In this document: piece after piece, positions 26,866-35,701 of the stretch
Layout: each line of letters starts with the position of its first letter
How positions within the stretch are numbered: the stretch's first letter is position 1
From: a virus
Length of the DNA: 64,000 nt
Direction: 5' to 3' (one strand)
IMG/VR virus record: IMGVR_UViG_3300004463_000226
Coordinates: 1 to 64,000 of that record
Notes under the pieces: model-generated
Told to the model about the DNA's origin: nothing
Seen by the model: only the letters and a program-made list of their open reading frames with translations
The model's database searches: none
Translations under genes and position numbers: made by a program

Positions 26866-27147
26866 TTAAAGTCTATATAAGAATATATCTGGATGATGGA
26901 TGTTACCTAACTTGAAGTTACTAATAATCATGTAAATATCTTTACTGCGTATAGCAATATACATTAACGAATACAAGATGATATCTCTATTAATCTTAAA
27001 TGTTACAGGTTGTACAGTTACTGTTGCTACTACATGTTTGCTTGGAGTCACAATGTTAAACTCAAATCCACATGATACTAGATAAGCCAGTAAACTAAAG
27101 TTCATAATGAACGCAACCACGATCACAATAAGATGAATGGATAGCAC
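26866..27147 (-). CDS. Small membrane-anchored protein, unknown
   Basis: 93 residues from the GTG at 27147, 9 nt after AAAGGATGTG; the in-frame GTG at 27159 is too close to that site. One N-terminal hydrophobic segment (HLIVIVVAFIMNFSLLAYLV) would anchor it, with a soluble C-terminal part. No family recognised. Confidence 0.55.
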   Translation of the reverse strand: MLSIHLIVIVVAFIMNFSLLAYLVSCGFEFNIVTPSKHVVATVTVQPVTFKINRDIILYSLMYIAIRSKDIYMIISNFKLGNIHHPDIFLYRL

Positions 27148-27182
27148 TTGTATATTCACATCCTTTCAACCAATTATTTTTA

Positions 27183-27557
27183 TTATCGTAAAACTAATGA
27201 GAAGAACTTAACACGCATCTGATTGTTTTCTTCAAGAATTTGATTTTCCCTTGTCTTTCCTTTCTCATATCGGCGCAGCATTTTTTCTTCCAACTTTTCA
27301 TGCGCACGTTCGACTTTTTCTTTGAACGTTATGCCTAAGATACGTTGATACCAATTCGGCGGAGTTACATTTATTTGCTGGCAATCAATATACGGACGAT
27401 AGAAATTACCCATGTGTTTACGAGTGGACATTACAACAATCGCAACTTCATTTACATAATCAACAGTAGCATCTACTTCCAATGAAATCCCAAGATCAAC
27501 AAACTCCTTAACCTTAGAAACTTTGTCTACTAACCAACCCGTGAATGTTTTAATCAT
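27183..27557 (-). CDS. Small protein with C-terminal helix, unknown
   Basis: 124 residues, AGGAGGAAATTA before the ATG. The middle has YRPYIDCQQINVTPPNWYQRILG; the C-terminal third is a long charged helix (EKVERAHEKLEEKMLRRYEK). No family recognised. Confidence 0.6.
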   Translation of the reverse strand: MIKTFTGWLVDKVSKVKEFVDLGISLEVDATVDYVNEVAIVVMSTRKHMGNFYRPYIDCQQINVTPPNWYQRILGITFKEKVERAHEKLEEKMLRRYEKGKTRENQILEENNQMRVKFFSLVLR

Positions 27558-27655
27558 ATTAATTTCCTCCTATACATTTTATTGGATCATACAAAATGTG
27601 TAAGGTCTGGAAGATCTATATGAATAATTATCAAGGTTTCTCCTCTCGGTTAATA

Positions 27656-28270
27656 TTACATTGCAGAAGATGCTGTTTCTCCGATTCCAGCTAAAAGCTC
27701 ATTAAGTTCATCAAAGAATGTTTCATTTATTGTAACCATTACGCCAGTGTCGTTAAACGCACCATAATAACTTAATAACATACGAAGGTTAACTCTAGAC
27801 GCCCTATCAACCAAATTATAGATCTCGTCTACCATTTCTAATGAAATATTTTCCTCCTTTGTATTAATGATGAATCTATATTTGAATCCTTTATCCAACC
27901 ATGTATGCATTGTAATTTTAAATGGTTGGCGTAATTTTGGCTTCACCTCGATTTTAAATTTAGGTTGCCCAAGACTAGTCTTTAGGCGATTATATAAGTT
28001 CCTCACCTCCTTAGATGATCTAATTAATGGTTGCACGAATATTTCAGAGATCATATACATACCTGGCTCAGAAATGTCTTTTGTATATACTTCTTTACCA
28101 GTATCATTATATCTTTTAACCATCAATTTACCAGTGAAATCCTTTGTAAACATAACCGTACCTGCTTCCAATGCAATATTCTCTTGTGGAAATATTCTAG
28201 AATTTTTTCCATTTGTCCTATTGAATAAAGATCCATTACTAGTCACGAATACAAATAAATTTTTGTCCAT
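27656..28270 (-). CDS. Unknown 204-aa protein with long 5' leader
   Basis: The ATG at 28270 has no close Shine-Dalgarno sequence; AAGGGGAG lies about 20 nt upstream, unusual for this phage. The N-terminal half is beta-like (LFVFVTSNGSLFNRTNG, GTVMFTKDFTGKLMVKRYND), the C-terminal half helical. No family recognised. Its class I promoter is 113 nt upstream, giving the longest leader of the set, so translation may be controlled by leader folding (inference). Confidence 0.55.
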   Translation of the reverse strand: MDKNLFVFVTSNGSLFNRTNGKNSRIFPQENIALEAGTVMFTKDFTGKLMVKRYNDTGKEVYTKDISEPGMYMISEIFVQPLIRSSKEVRNLYNRLKTSLGQPKFKIEVKPKLRQPFKITMHTWLDKGFKYRFIINTKEENISLEMVDEIYNLVDRASRVNLRMLLSYYGAFNDTGVMVTINETFFDELNELLAGIGETASSAM

Positions 28271-28382
28271 AAAATCTCGGATGTCCCGTTTTCTCCCCTT
28301 ATCCCCTAATTCTGATGACTGACTAAGTTGTACGGTTAATCCTTTAAGCCCCCTTTTAATATAATTTTTATGTTATTTACCT

Positions 28383-28394
28383 TTATAATATATA
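28383..28394 (-). promoter_or_regulatory. Class I promoter motif
   Basis: TATATATTATAA on the minus strand, 113 nt before the 204-aa gene. Confidence 0.6.
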
Positions 28395-28440
28395 ATAAAA
28401 TAAGCCGATTTTACGGTTTTTTACACAGAACGCAGAAAAT

Positions 28441-28468
28441 AGGACTATAGCGTATTTGCTATAGTCCT
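28441..28468 (-). terminator. Intrinsic terminator
   Basis: AGGACTATAGC/GCTATAGTCCT, perfect 11-bp stem with 6-nt loop after the 286-aa gene, then ATTTTC. Confidence 0.8.
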
Positions 28469-28473
28469 ACCTA

Positions 28474-29334
28474 TTATGATGTATAAACACGGTATAATAC
28501 TGTCAAATCCTTAGATAAAGACAGCATTTCGTTATTAATGTTAAGTTTAGAGAATAATTTCACCTGTTTATAGTCAAATGTACCATCATCAAGCTGAGCT
28601 TTGATTCCTGTACATAAACCGATAGTGTTGACACGAGTTTGTTCAACATTACCGTTTAATTCGAACCATTCACGGCAATCATCTTTGCTAACTTTAAGGT
28701 TTAGCTCAATAAATGTCTCAATTGGTTCTGTGCGTGTTGTATTATGAACTCCTGATTCTACTGAAGATCCGTCAGCATCCCCAATAGCATCCTTCCATAA
28801 TACTTTAATCTGTGGAGTAGTTTCGAATGCTTTCAGGTAATAAGATGTTTTACCTGTAACATTATCTCTCTTCTTAAACCAGTATTTTGTAGCATCAGTT
28901 GAACTTAATGCTTGGTCAGTTACACGGAATGGAATCATGCTCATGATTTCACGTTCATAGAACTTAACATCCTTAACTGATGTAATAGTATCACCTGATC
29001 CGCCGATACCTACACCGAATAAACATACGATATTATCCTTAGGGTAAATATCAGTGATGTTTGTACCTGTAGTGGCAATACCCATGATATTATTTAAATA
29101 GTCAACTGTTAGTGGTGATGGTACACCGAATAGCTTTTCAAGAACAAATAATGCTCCACCTAAAACAATACTGTTCTCTGTTTCAAATAAAGTTTCACCT
29201 AACTGTGTAATACCATTCCGATCTACATATGGGTCATATCCTCCAATAATCTGAGTACGGAACCCAGGCTTAGCCATCGTTAGATCTAGAGTATCCATTG
29301 GGTTTAAGTGATCTTGTAAATTAATTACACTCAT
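28474..29334 (-). CDS. Probable virion structural protein
   Basis: 286 residues with GAAAGGAAGTG before the ATG. No family recognised. Compact, mixed alpha/beta composition with Gly-rich loops (GVGIGGSGDTITSVKD) and no membrane segment. It has an exact class II motif 27 nt upstream and is flanked by a large virion-like gene, which suggests a late virion component such as a tail or neck protein. Confidence 0.55.
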   Translation of the reverse strand: MSVINLQDHLNPMDTLDLTMAKPGFRTQIIGGYDPYVDRNGITQLGETLFETENSIVLGGALFVLEKLFGVPSPLTVDYLNNIMGIATTGTNITDIYPKDNIVCLFGVGIGGSGDTITSVKDVKFYEREIMSMIPFRVTDQALSSTDATKYWFKKRDNVTGKTSYYLKAFETTPQIKVLWKDAIGDADGSSVESGVHNTTRTEPIETFIELNLKVSKDDCREWFELNGNVEQTRVNTIGLCTGIKAQLDDGTFDYKQVKLFSKLNINNEMLSLSKDLTVLYRVYTS

Positions 29335-29361
29335 TTATGACACTTCCTTTCAATGTTCTGC

Positions 29362-29374
29362 TTAATAGAATGTT
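29362..29374 (-). promoter_or_regulatory. Class II promoter motif
   Basis: AACATTCTATTAA on the minus strand, identical to the copy before RNAP beta, 27 nt before the 286-aa gene. Confidence 0.6.
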
Positions 29375-29378
29375 TTTA

Positions 29379-31694
29379 CTATTGCTCTCTAATCAAACGA
29401 ATTGTATCTCTCAATACAGGTTTAGCCATAGTTTTATCTTTATACTTCATCTTAGAGCTAATAGATTTAAATTCCTGTATTAAAGAGTCTCTCAATTCCT
29501 CTTTGTGAGTAATTTTTGTAGTAATCTTTTTACCGACAAATCTATACATCATGTTCAATGTATTTTCATTAAAACCTAGAGTCTTAGATATTAACTCTAC
29601 ATCATGTATCATCTTTATCATATTATAATGACGACTATTCATCAGATAAAGAATATTGAATGATGAAAGATCTGTTGTATATGACTTAAAAAATCTAACT
29701 AAAGTCATAACTGCATTGAGCATTACGTTATTAGAATCATTTACTACGTAAAGATATTGGAGATCTTTTATAGCTCCATTTATTCTATATAGAATATGAT
29801 CTATGTGCTCAATTATATCATTTTCATCAACAGTCTCTACGAATGTTGATAGTAATGGATCATCATCCTCTAAATATTCAAGGAAGGTTGTAGCAATAGT
29901 ACCATCTTGTTTTTGAAATAATGCTTCTTGATGTTGTGTAACCATAAGAGTATCATGTAATTTTTTATATGCATGATATTCTTCAATATTCTGAGTATTA
30001 CCTAACCTTTCGACAATAAAATCATTAAGTTGTCTTATATTTGAAAACATTGAATTTATTTCGCTAATATCATCTATTTTCAAATCAAGAATCCATGATA
30101 ACATACGTTTGTCTAAATTAGGATTATTATTGATTTCATTCTTAATTAGAGTGAAATCTGCATAAAAATTAAATCCCATTACAGATAATATCTGTGTCGG
30201 TGATGATATTATATTACCTACCATTTTATTCTTCTTAGATATCAATGCACACATAAGTACAACAACGTTAAAGATAGGAATTTCCCGTTTATCAAACAGT
30301 TTAGGTAACTGTATAGTTACTGTACCTAGTTCATCTTTCTTATCAATTAACATTCTGAATATATAAGCCACTTCGAATAACATCTCAGTCATCTTATACA
30401 TAATATTCATATTGAGATACTTTGTCTCGACATAGTTATATTCAGAATCATAGAGAACCTTTTGTAATTCTTCGTCCTCATCCCACCAGAATGGATCGTT
30501 CTGAACTACCTGTTCATAAGTTAGCTTATTATTAATATCAGCGAGAGCTAGTGCAATATTTCTCTCACGAAGTTCTACCGTTTGGAAATATAACTCATAC
30601 ATAGCCTCATTATCTGGCACAGTAACAGTATCTCCATTGTCATCGATAATGGTCTTCGTTGCAAATATAGGACTATCATTGGAATCCATACGATGTTCTT
30701 TGATAAGGAAATACTTAAATATCTGGATGCGTTCGAATCCTAATATGTTACAAATATCATAGAGAACTTTATCCGTTGATTTGTAATGAAGTAAACTATT
30801 CATATTACGAACCAATGCTCTTTGATAATCTATGGGAAGATCTGCAATAAATGGTACATTATATGATTCCATAAGCATCTTAATAGAACCTAGGTCATAG
30901 AAGTCCCTTTGAATACCATTTTTAAATGAATTTGTTATCATACGTTGGATAGTCATGACCATAATCATCATTGCAATAAAATTATCATACAGGTCATATC
31001 TAGCAGAGAAGTCTTTATTATGAATAACAGTCATAAAGTATTCTCGACATTGTTCGTACATATTATTGAACTCATCGTAAAATGTCTCTGATACGTCTTT
31101 TGTCATTGCTAGGATAGCAAAGTTCCTAGAAGTTCTAGCTCGAAGAATATCTACCTTATTAGTACCTAAATAGTTAAGATACTTCTTAGAAGGATATTTC
31201 GCTCGAAGCTCATCCAGATATCCACGTTTCTCTAACCTAAGAATAGCTTCTTCATCTAATTGATGTACTGCTAGATCAGGATCTAAACCCAATAAAGTAT
31301 ATGTCTCGGGATCTAAAAAAACAAAATCTAAATCCTCATTATCAGGTAATCCTTGAAGAGATCTATAATAGTTATTAGTCTCCTCATAAGCACTTATAAT
31401 AAGTTTCCGTTGCTCAAGTACAATAGCTTCCCTAAACTCAATTGGTATTAGATCTTTACGAGTTGCATATAATTGGGCTAACTGTGTGTCTAGAATACCA
31501 GCATTGATTATTGCAAGTGGATTAAAGGTTTGATAAGTATGGAAAGTATCTTCCATATTTCTTGCAGATATGTATCTATCTGCATTCCTAAGGGAATCCA
31601 TGGTTTCGTTCTGTTTAGCCTTCTTTTCATATTTAATAACGACTGTATTCATAACTGTTCGCAAGTCGTTAAAAAATGTATCTAAAAAATACAT
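29379..31694 (-). CDS. Large virion protein, probably tail/baseplate
   Basis: 771 residues from the ATG at 31694, 8 nt after AAAGGAG; a GTG two codons earlier is too close to the site. Largely helical. YRSLQGLPDNEDLDFVF near residue 110 resembles a motif found in baseplate-associated proteins of large Gram-positive phages. No enzyme motif or membrane segment. It is divergent from a + strand gene pair across a shared promoter region. The structural call rests on size, composition and neighbours. Confidence 0.55.
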   Translation of the reverse strand: MYFLDTFFNDLRTVMNTVVIKYEKKAKQNETMDSLRNADRYISARNMEDTFHTYQTFNPLAIINAGILDTQLAQLYATRKDLIPIEFREAIVLEQRKLIISAYEETNNYYRSLQGLPDNEDLDFVFLDPETYTLLGLDPDLAVHQLDEEAILRLEKRGYLDELRAKYPSKKYLNYLGTNKVDILRARTSRNFAILAMTKDVSETFYDEFNNMYEQCREYFMTVIHNKDFSARYDLYDNFIAMMIMVMTIQRMITNSFKNGIQRDFYDLGSIKMLMESYNVPFIADLPIDYQRALVRNMNSLLHYKSTDKVLYDICNILGFERIQIFKYFLIKEHRMDSNDSPIFATKTIIDDNGDTVTVPDNEAMYELYFQTVELRERNIALALADINNKLTYEQVVQNDPFWWDEDEELQKVLYDSEYNYVETKYLNMNIMYKMTEMLFEVAYIFRMLIDKKDELGTVTIQLPKLFDKREIPIFNVVVLMCALISKKNKMVGNIISSPTQILSVMGFNFYADFTLIKNEINNNPNLDKRMLSWILDLKIDDISEINSMFSNIRQLNDFIVERLGNTQNIEEYHAYKKLHDTLMVTQHQEALFQKQDGTIATTFLEYLEDDDPLLSTFVETVDENDIIEHIDHILYRINGAIKDLQYLYVVNDSNNVMLNAVMTLVRFFKSYTTDLSSFNILYLMNSRHYNMIKMIHDVELISKTLGFNENTLNMMYRFVGKKITTKITHKEELRDSLIQEFKSISSKMKYKDKTMAKPVLRDTIRLIREQ

Positions 31695-31723
31695 GGACAC
31701 ATCTCCTTTCTCCGTACGGGAAT

Positions 31724-31736
31724 AACATTATATTAA
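31724..31736 (+). promoter_or_regulatory. Class II promoter motif in divergent region
   Basis: AACATTATATTAA, 41 nt before the ATG at 31778. The flanks are near-palindromic and may also serve the opposite gene. Confidence 0.6.
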
Positions 31737-31777
31737 ATAAATGTAGTAAAAATAAAACTGAAGGAGAGGTAATTGCT

Positions 31778-32437
31778 ATGTCACAGTTACTTAATATTGA
31801 TTTTAAGAAACCCAATAAGAATCCAACTATGGATGCTGAGACAAGTGAGTTTGAGTTACCATTCTATAAAGATGTTGAGTATTTTTCTAATATCGACAAC
31901 TTTGTAGGATTTATTAAGGCTGTTGAGCGTACTGTGCGCACGTCTAACTACTATTCTCGTTATATTGCATATATTAAAGAGGATATAGGATTAAAGAGAT
32001 GTCAAGTACTATCTAACATTGAGGAAGAAGATGAACAGGACAAGTTATTGGAGATGCACCATGGTCCAATCCTAACTTTATTCGATTACGCTGCTATTAT
32101 CACAGATTATCTACTAGCAAAGGATAAAAAAATAACAACCTTCTCAGTAGCTAATATTTTAATCCAAGAACACTATGATAATAATATCCAAGTTGTTATG
32201 TTATCCAAAACAGTACATGAACAAGTGCATGAGAATAACATTTTCCTTAACTTGAAACAGGCTTTTGGGAATCTTGACGCATTCTTAAAGAAATACCGTG
32301 AAGGTGTTCACCCTGAGCAAGTTAATAAAATCAATAAATATATTGAAGCGTCTATTAAGTATGACAGTTTTGATAAAGATGTATTGAAGTTATCGGGTTT
32401 TGTTAAAAAGTGGAAAAAAGATCACGATGAAGAATAA
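31778..32437 (+). CDS. Phage protein with MHHxPxTLFD motif, paralogue 1
   Basis: 219 residues from the ATG at 31778 after AAGGAGAGGT; the longer open frame from 31676 has no ribosome site. A central conserved region, FIKAVERTVRTSNYYSRYI, then EMHHGPILTLFDYAAIITD and later SKTVHEQVHEN, is shared with the 222-aa protein at 43927-44595. The paired His in MHHGP could bind a metal, but no fold is identified. Lies in a two-gene + strand island with a membrane-anchored protein; conserved phage protein of unknown role. Confidence 0.7.
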   Translation: MSQLLNIDFKKPNKNPTMDAETSEFELPFYKDVEYFSNIDNFVGFIKAVERTVRTSNYYSRYIAYIKEDIGLKRCQVLSNIEEEDEQDKLLEMHHGPILTLFDYAAIITDYLLAKDKKITTFSVANILIQEHYDNNIQVVMLSKTVHEQVHENNIFLNLKQAFGNLDAFLKKYREGVHPEQVNKINKYIEASIKYDSFDKDVLKLSGFVKKWKKDHDEE

Positions 32438-32461
32438 TTAATTACTAGGAGGGCAACTAAA

Positions 32462-32851
32462 ATGAACTATCAATTACTATTTATTATAGCTTTATTATAT
32501 GTATCGACAATGGCTTTTGGATTTTTCTTCTTAAGACCAAGGAAGGAGAAGGAACAGTTAGTTCCTTCTAACTCCTATCCAGAACTGATGGGTATCCTCG
32601 AAGCAACCATTCAGAGAGAAATAGAGTATAAACATAACATGGATTATAAATTAAAGGATATAAGGATTATTTATGATTTTCAGAAGGATTTAAAGGAACT
32701 CACTGACAAGGTGATGAATTCTTTGGCTCCTTCTTTCCTTGAAGAGTTAGCATTCTATCATTCAAGGAAATATATCATCACTCATGTGACTAGATATATT
32801 CAAAATTTCCTTATTGAATACACGAGACAAAACAAAATAAAGACTAAGTAG
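32462..32851 (+). CDS. Membrane-anchored protein, unknown
   Basis: 129 residues, AGGAGGGCAAC before the ATG. An N-terminal segment (LLFIIALLYVSTMAFGFFFL) anchors a charged, helical cytoplasmic domain. No family recognised. Co-transcribed with the preceding gene. The stop codon lies inside a strong bidirectional terminator. Confidence 0.65.
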   Translation: MNYQLLFIIALLYVSTMAFGFFFLRPRKEKEQLVPSNSYPELMGILEATIQREIEYKHNMDYKLKDIRIIYDFQKDLKELTDKVMNSLAPSFLEELAFYHSRKYIITHVTRYIQNFLIEYTRQNKIKTK

Positions 32852-32877
32852 ACGATGATATCTACTTAGTCTTTATT
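32836..32877. terminator. Bidirectional terminator
   Basis: AATAAAGACTAAGTAGA and its complement form a perfect 17-bp stem with an 8-nt loop between convergent genes; A-rich before, T-rich after. Confidence 0.9.
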
Positions 32878-32880
32878 CTT

Positions 32881-33123
32881 TTACTCTTCATACAATTCGT
32901 AAGTGCTTTCAAACACATGTGGCTTACAAGGGTAACGTTCGCCATCTAATCCTGTGATAACGTAATCATCTTCATCAATAAATGCTTTACCCTGATGAGT
33001 ATTAATATATGGTTTTACAGGATGATTGCTTCTTTCATCAAAGATTTTCTCGAATCCATCCTCCATACCTCTCTCATAAACTTCAGCTTTAATAGGAAAC
33101 CGCTTCTTTACATATAAAGGCAT
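32881..33123 (-). CDS. Conserved small phage protein (GExYPxKPxxFxxTYE type)
   Basis: 80 residues. Its second half, PYINTHQGKAFIDEDDYVITG, then GERYPCKPHVFESTYELYEE, matches a widespread family of small phage proteins in which a D-W/Y-V/I-I-x-G strand is followed by GExYPxKPxxFxxTYE. Function of that family is not known to me. AAAGGAGGTAAA precedes the ATG. Confidence 0.75.
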   Translation of the reverse strand: MPLYVKKRFPIKAEVYERGMEDGFEKIFDERSNHPVKPYINTHQGKAFIDEDDYVITGLDGERYPCKPHVFESTYELYEE

Positions 33124-33136
33124 AATTTTACCTCCT

Positions 33137-33409
33137 TTAATATATAATTTTTTGAAGTTCTTCTAGGCTGTTAGCTGAATAACATGAAACAATGTAAATT
33201 GTATTCGAGTGTTTATGAACAAGCTCATCATCATATGTCTTACACCAATAATCTAATTTAGGTATAAAATTTGCAGTTTCATTAATAATAACTTCATCTT
33301 TGGGAAATCCTTCCATTCTTACAACAATAGCAAAAAATTTAAAATCTTTCACTAGAGCAGCCTTGACATGCTCTGTTAAAAGCTGTTTCCTAGTCTTTCT
33401 TTCAGACAT
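33137..33409 (-). CDS. Small protein, unknown
   Basis: 90 residues from the ATG at 33409, 7 nt after AGGAGG; the longer frame upstream overlaps the DUF3307 gene and has no site. Strand-helix mix (FKFFAIVVRMEG, TIYIVSCYSANSLEELQKI). No family recognised. Follows the DUF3307 gene by 11 nt. Confidence 0.6.
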   Translation of the reverse strand: MSERKTRKQLLTEHVKAALVKDFKFFAIVVRMEGFPKDEVIINETANFIPKLDYWCKTYDDELVHKHSNTIYIVSCYSANSLEELQKIIY

Positions 33410-33420
33410 GGTAATTCCTC

Positions 33421-33825
33421 CTATATATAATATGATACTGCTAATGAAATAATAAGAATACGAAGTAAATGGAATGTTTGATCTATTTCTATGAGTACAA
33501 AAAACGGTAACTCTTCGATAACAAACCATTTATTACGCATAATTTTCTCTTCAAAAAATGTCTTCCACCAAATAACAGGCTTTCTAGTATCGACAATCAT
33601 ATGCTCAACAAATGTACCTAGAAATATGATTGCTGCTACGGTGTAGCTGACCAAAGGTACTACAAAACAAAAAGTAACTAATGAATATATTAGGCAATGT
33701 CTAAACCGATGTTTAAATGATTTGGCTTTGTTTGCTGCATCAGCATCAGATTGAAGAGGATAGTCCCCTATCTTATGTGCAACAAATTGAACTATAAATA
33801 ATGCACAAAAATGTAATAAGTCCAT
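33421..33825 (-). CDS. DUF3307-like multi-pass membrane protein
   Basis: 134 residues. VAHKIGDYPLQSDADAANKAKS, then RFRHCLIYSLVTF and VEHMIVDTRKP, then IEIDQTFHLL, are in the order and with the His/Asp spacing seen in DUF3307 membrane proteins. Four hydrophobic segments are visible. The conserved His residues near the membrane suggest an enzyme or metal site, but the family has no assigned function known to me. The ATG overlaps the stop of a 44-aa gene (TAATG), so translation is coupled. Confidence 0.75.
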   Translation of the reverse strand: MDLLHFCALFIVQFVAHKIGDYPLQSDADAANKAKSFKHRFRHCLIYSLVTFCFVVPLVSYTVAAIIFLGTFVEHMIVDTRKPVIWWKTFFEEKIMRNKWFVIEELPFFVLIEIDQTFHLLRILIISLAVSYYI

Positions 33826-33959
33826 TAAAATTTCCTCCCCATGATTCTTGGTAATTTTGGTTTCTTTATTTCCTTAATACATCCACAATCTTTATTAATA
33901 TGTGGAGTTTCGAGTTTAATAATCCTTCTTGGTTCAATACGTTTCTTTAGCAAATTCAA
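33825..33959 (-). CDS. Small 44-aa protein bridging two membrane-protein genes
   Basis: Starts at TTG (33959, or 33953) inside the end of the DUF1360 gene and ends TAATG on the DUF3307 start. Sequence is basic with a Cys-Gly-Cys (KDCGCIKEIKKPKLPRIMG). The two-sided overlap and plausible composition support a real gene; the ribosome site (GGTGA) is weak. Confidence 0.45.
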   Translation of the reverse strand: MNLLKKRIEPRRIIKLETPHINKDCGCIKEIKKPKLPRIMGRKF

Positions 33960-34272
33960 TCACCAACTGGATGATAGATGCAATACCTGCAATAGCTAAT
34001 GTAACAATTATAAGGTTCTGTGGGTCTATGTAGTAGATAAATGCTACGATTAAGGCACACCAAAATCCCATACACCAATGACAACTGAGTAGATATCCTA
34101 TTCTACCTTTAGGAATAAGATAAATTTCACCTGATGCTGTTATGGTATTCGTATCTTCCCTGAAAAATGGAGCTCTTAGCCCATCAAAAGCAGCGTCAAA
34201 CATAAATAGACGCATTAATCTGAAAGTAGCTAGAGACATAATAATTAAATCTGTAATAGTATAATAATGCAT
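33934..34272 (-). CDS. DUF1360-like membrane protein
   Basis: 112 residues with AAGGAGGGAG before the ATG. LATFRLMRLFMFDAAFDGLRAPF, GRIGYLLSCHWCMGFWCAL with the CxWCxGxW signature and a following hydrophobic stretch match DUF1360, a small Bacillus/phage membrane family. Function unknown. It heads a run of three linked genes (DUF1360, 44-aa, DUF3307). Confidence 0.8.
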   Translation of the reverse strand: MHYYTITDLIIMSLATFRLMRLFMFDAAFDGLRAPFFREDTNTITASGEIYLIPKGRIGYLLSCHWCMGFWCALIVAFIYYIDPQNLIIVTLAIAGIASIIQLVIEFAKETY

Positions 34273-34320
34273 GTTTCTCCCTCCTTTTTATATTAACTGT
34301 TTCCGTGATAATAAAAAACA

Positions 34321-34352
34321 AAAAAATAAACCTAGACTTAATGTCTAGGTTT
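34321..34352 (-). terminator. Intrinsic terminator
   Basis: AAACCTAGAC/GTCTAGGTTT, 10-bp stem with a 5-nt loop, then TATTTTTTTG on the minus strand. The 32-aa gene ends inside it. Confidence 0.9.
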
Positions 34353-34436
34353 ACCTTTCTCTTGTATTATAATATCATATAACCATGTTAAAGCTCCAGC
34401 CATTATTAAACAGAAGACAACTTTATTCCAGTCCAT
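34338..34436 (-). CDS. Small single-pass membrane protein, 32 aa
   Basis: ATG at 34436 about 9 nt after AATGGGG. MDWNKVVFCLIMAGALTWLY is hydrophobic enough to cross a membrane; the tail is charged and ends inside the terminator. It fills an otherwise empty gap between two genes and resembles the many tiny membrane proteins of large phages. Confidence 0.45.
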   Translation of the reverse strand: MDWNKVVFCLIMAGALTWLYDIIIQEKGKPRH

Positions 34437-34478
34437 TAACAATCTACCCCATTACCTTTTTTAAATGAAGCAGCTAAC

Positions 34479-34877
34479 TTATTCTTGAATAAGTTTCGGC
34501 GTGTGAGCACCAAATCCGATTTCTCTATCTGGATCATGTTCTTTTTTCTTTTTCTTCTTGAGATGATCAACGGCTTCTTTGACAACATTCCCAACCATCT
34601 CCCTTTCTATGTTAAAATTAGCGATCTTAAGTTTTAACTCTGGTGTAAATACCGTAACACGGAAATCACCTTCAAGTAGTTCATATACTCTATGTTTATG
34701 TACTACATCTTCGGTGGGAGGAATACCTGGTATCCCACGATTTTTTAATATAGTATAGAAATCACCATAGAAATTCATCTTCACTGATAAATCACTTGAT
34801 TCTACGTATAATACATCTTCGGTGAGAATAGTTGATTCCCCTACTACATATCCTGATACCTTGTTGAATTTACTCAT
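34479..34877 (-). CDS. Unknown 132-aa protein
   Basis: From the ATG at 34877, 7 nt after TTGGAGG. No family recognised. Largely beta-like first half (VLYVESSDLSVKMNFYGDFYTIL), then a Lys-rich helix (DHLKKKKKKEHD). It is alone behind a class I promoter with the conserved leader element. Confidence 0.6.
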   Translation of the reverse strand: MSKFNKVSGYVVGESTILTEDVLYVESSDLSVKMNFYGDFYTILKNRGIPGIPPTEDVVHKHRVYELLEGDFRVTVFTPELKLKIANFNIEREMVGNVVKEAVDHLKKKKKKEHDPDREIGFGAHTPKLIQE

Positions 34878-34898
34878 AATAATTACCTCCAAATAAAT

Positions 34899-34928
34899 TT
34901 ATTATTGATTACCTATTTATAATATATA
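34899..34928 (-). promoter_or_regulatory. Class I promoter motif plus conserved leader element
   Basis: TATATATTATAA at 34917-34928 and AATCAATAATAA at 34899-34910, minus strand, ahead of the ATG at 34877. Confidence 0.7.
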
Positions 34929-34942
34929 ATTAGTACCACTGA

Positions 34943-35701
34943 CTATACTAAAATAGAAATCAGTGGTACTACGTAGTTCATATAATTATAAGAGATATCA
35001 ATATTATTCTTTTCCTTAGTATATTGGAGTCCAACCTTCTCACCAAATAATCTTTCATGAATTTTAAATAATGATTGAGTATTCAGTTCCCTATAGTAGC
35101 CGATATTTAACTCTTTGTTTTTATAATAATAAGCAAAGTCTTTTATTAATTCTATAACTTTCTTTCTATCAGCTATCTCATTCATCTTAAAGAAGTTATA
35201 TAAGAAGTCTAGCATATACTCTTTATGCAGTTCTAACAAATCATCACCGATACCCTTAACATCAATAGTATCCTTATTATAGTAGAACTCATAGTTGTTA
35301 AGATAATAATATGAAGTATATATATTCTTTTCAGCAAAGAGTATATTATCAAACTCTAATTCAAAGCACCGCTTAGTTGTTATAATAGCGTCTTTCTTAA
35401 CAGATAATATATGGTCATCTTCTATATTATTATTTTCAAAAAACCATTTACGAACTTCCATGAATTTTTCATTGAGCTTCTTGACGAGAGTTCTATCTTG
35501 TCTTTGATACATTCCTATCTGAATTTGTCTTTGTTTCTTTCCCAGAGTTTCGAGATATCTTATCTTATCATCATCTAGAAGTTTATATTTCTTCATAATA
35601 TTAAATCCAGCGGATTGGATATCGTACTCAATTATTTCATTAGCGATTATGTACTCTACATCCTTATTGAGATAACTATGTTTCTTATACAATGTTGACA
35701 T
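34943..35701 (-). CDS. Conserved phage protein, unknown function
   Basis: 252 residues, AAGGGATAG before the ATG. Distinct motifs: NEIIEYDIQSAGFNIMKKYKLL near the start, SVKKDAIITTKR in the middle, and TSYYYLNNYEFYYNKD then DVKGIGD. I have an impression of related proteins in large phages of Gram-positive hosts but no function to assign. It overlaps the preceding gene by 17 nt, so the two are probably translated together and may work as a pair. Confidence 0.6.
   Translation of the reverse strand: MSTLYKKHSYLNKDVEYIIANEIIEYDIQSAGFNIMKKYKLLDDDKIRYLETLGKKQRQIQIGMYQRQDRTLVKKLNEKFMEVRKWFFENNNIEDDHILSVKKDAIITTKRCFELEFDNILFAEKNIYTSYYYLNNYEFYYNKDTIDVKGIGDDLLELHKEYMLDFLYNFFKMNEIADRKKVIELIKDFAYYYKNKELNIGYYRELNTQSLFKIHERLFGEKVGLQYTKEKNNIDISYNYMNYVVPLISILV

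Noticed and set aside
27558-27655. TTG-started 15-codon frame after GAGAGGAG
   Set aside because: Too short and ends before any recognisable feature; may be just leader of the 124-aa gene.
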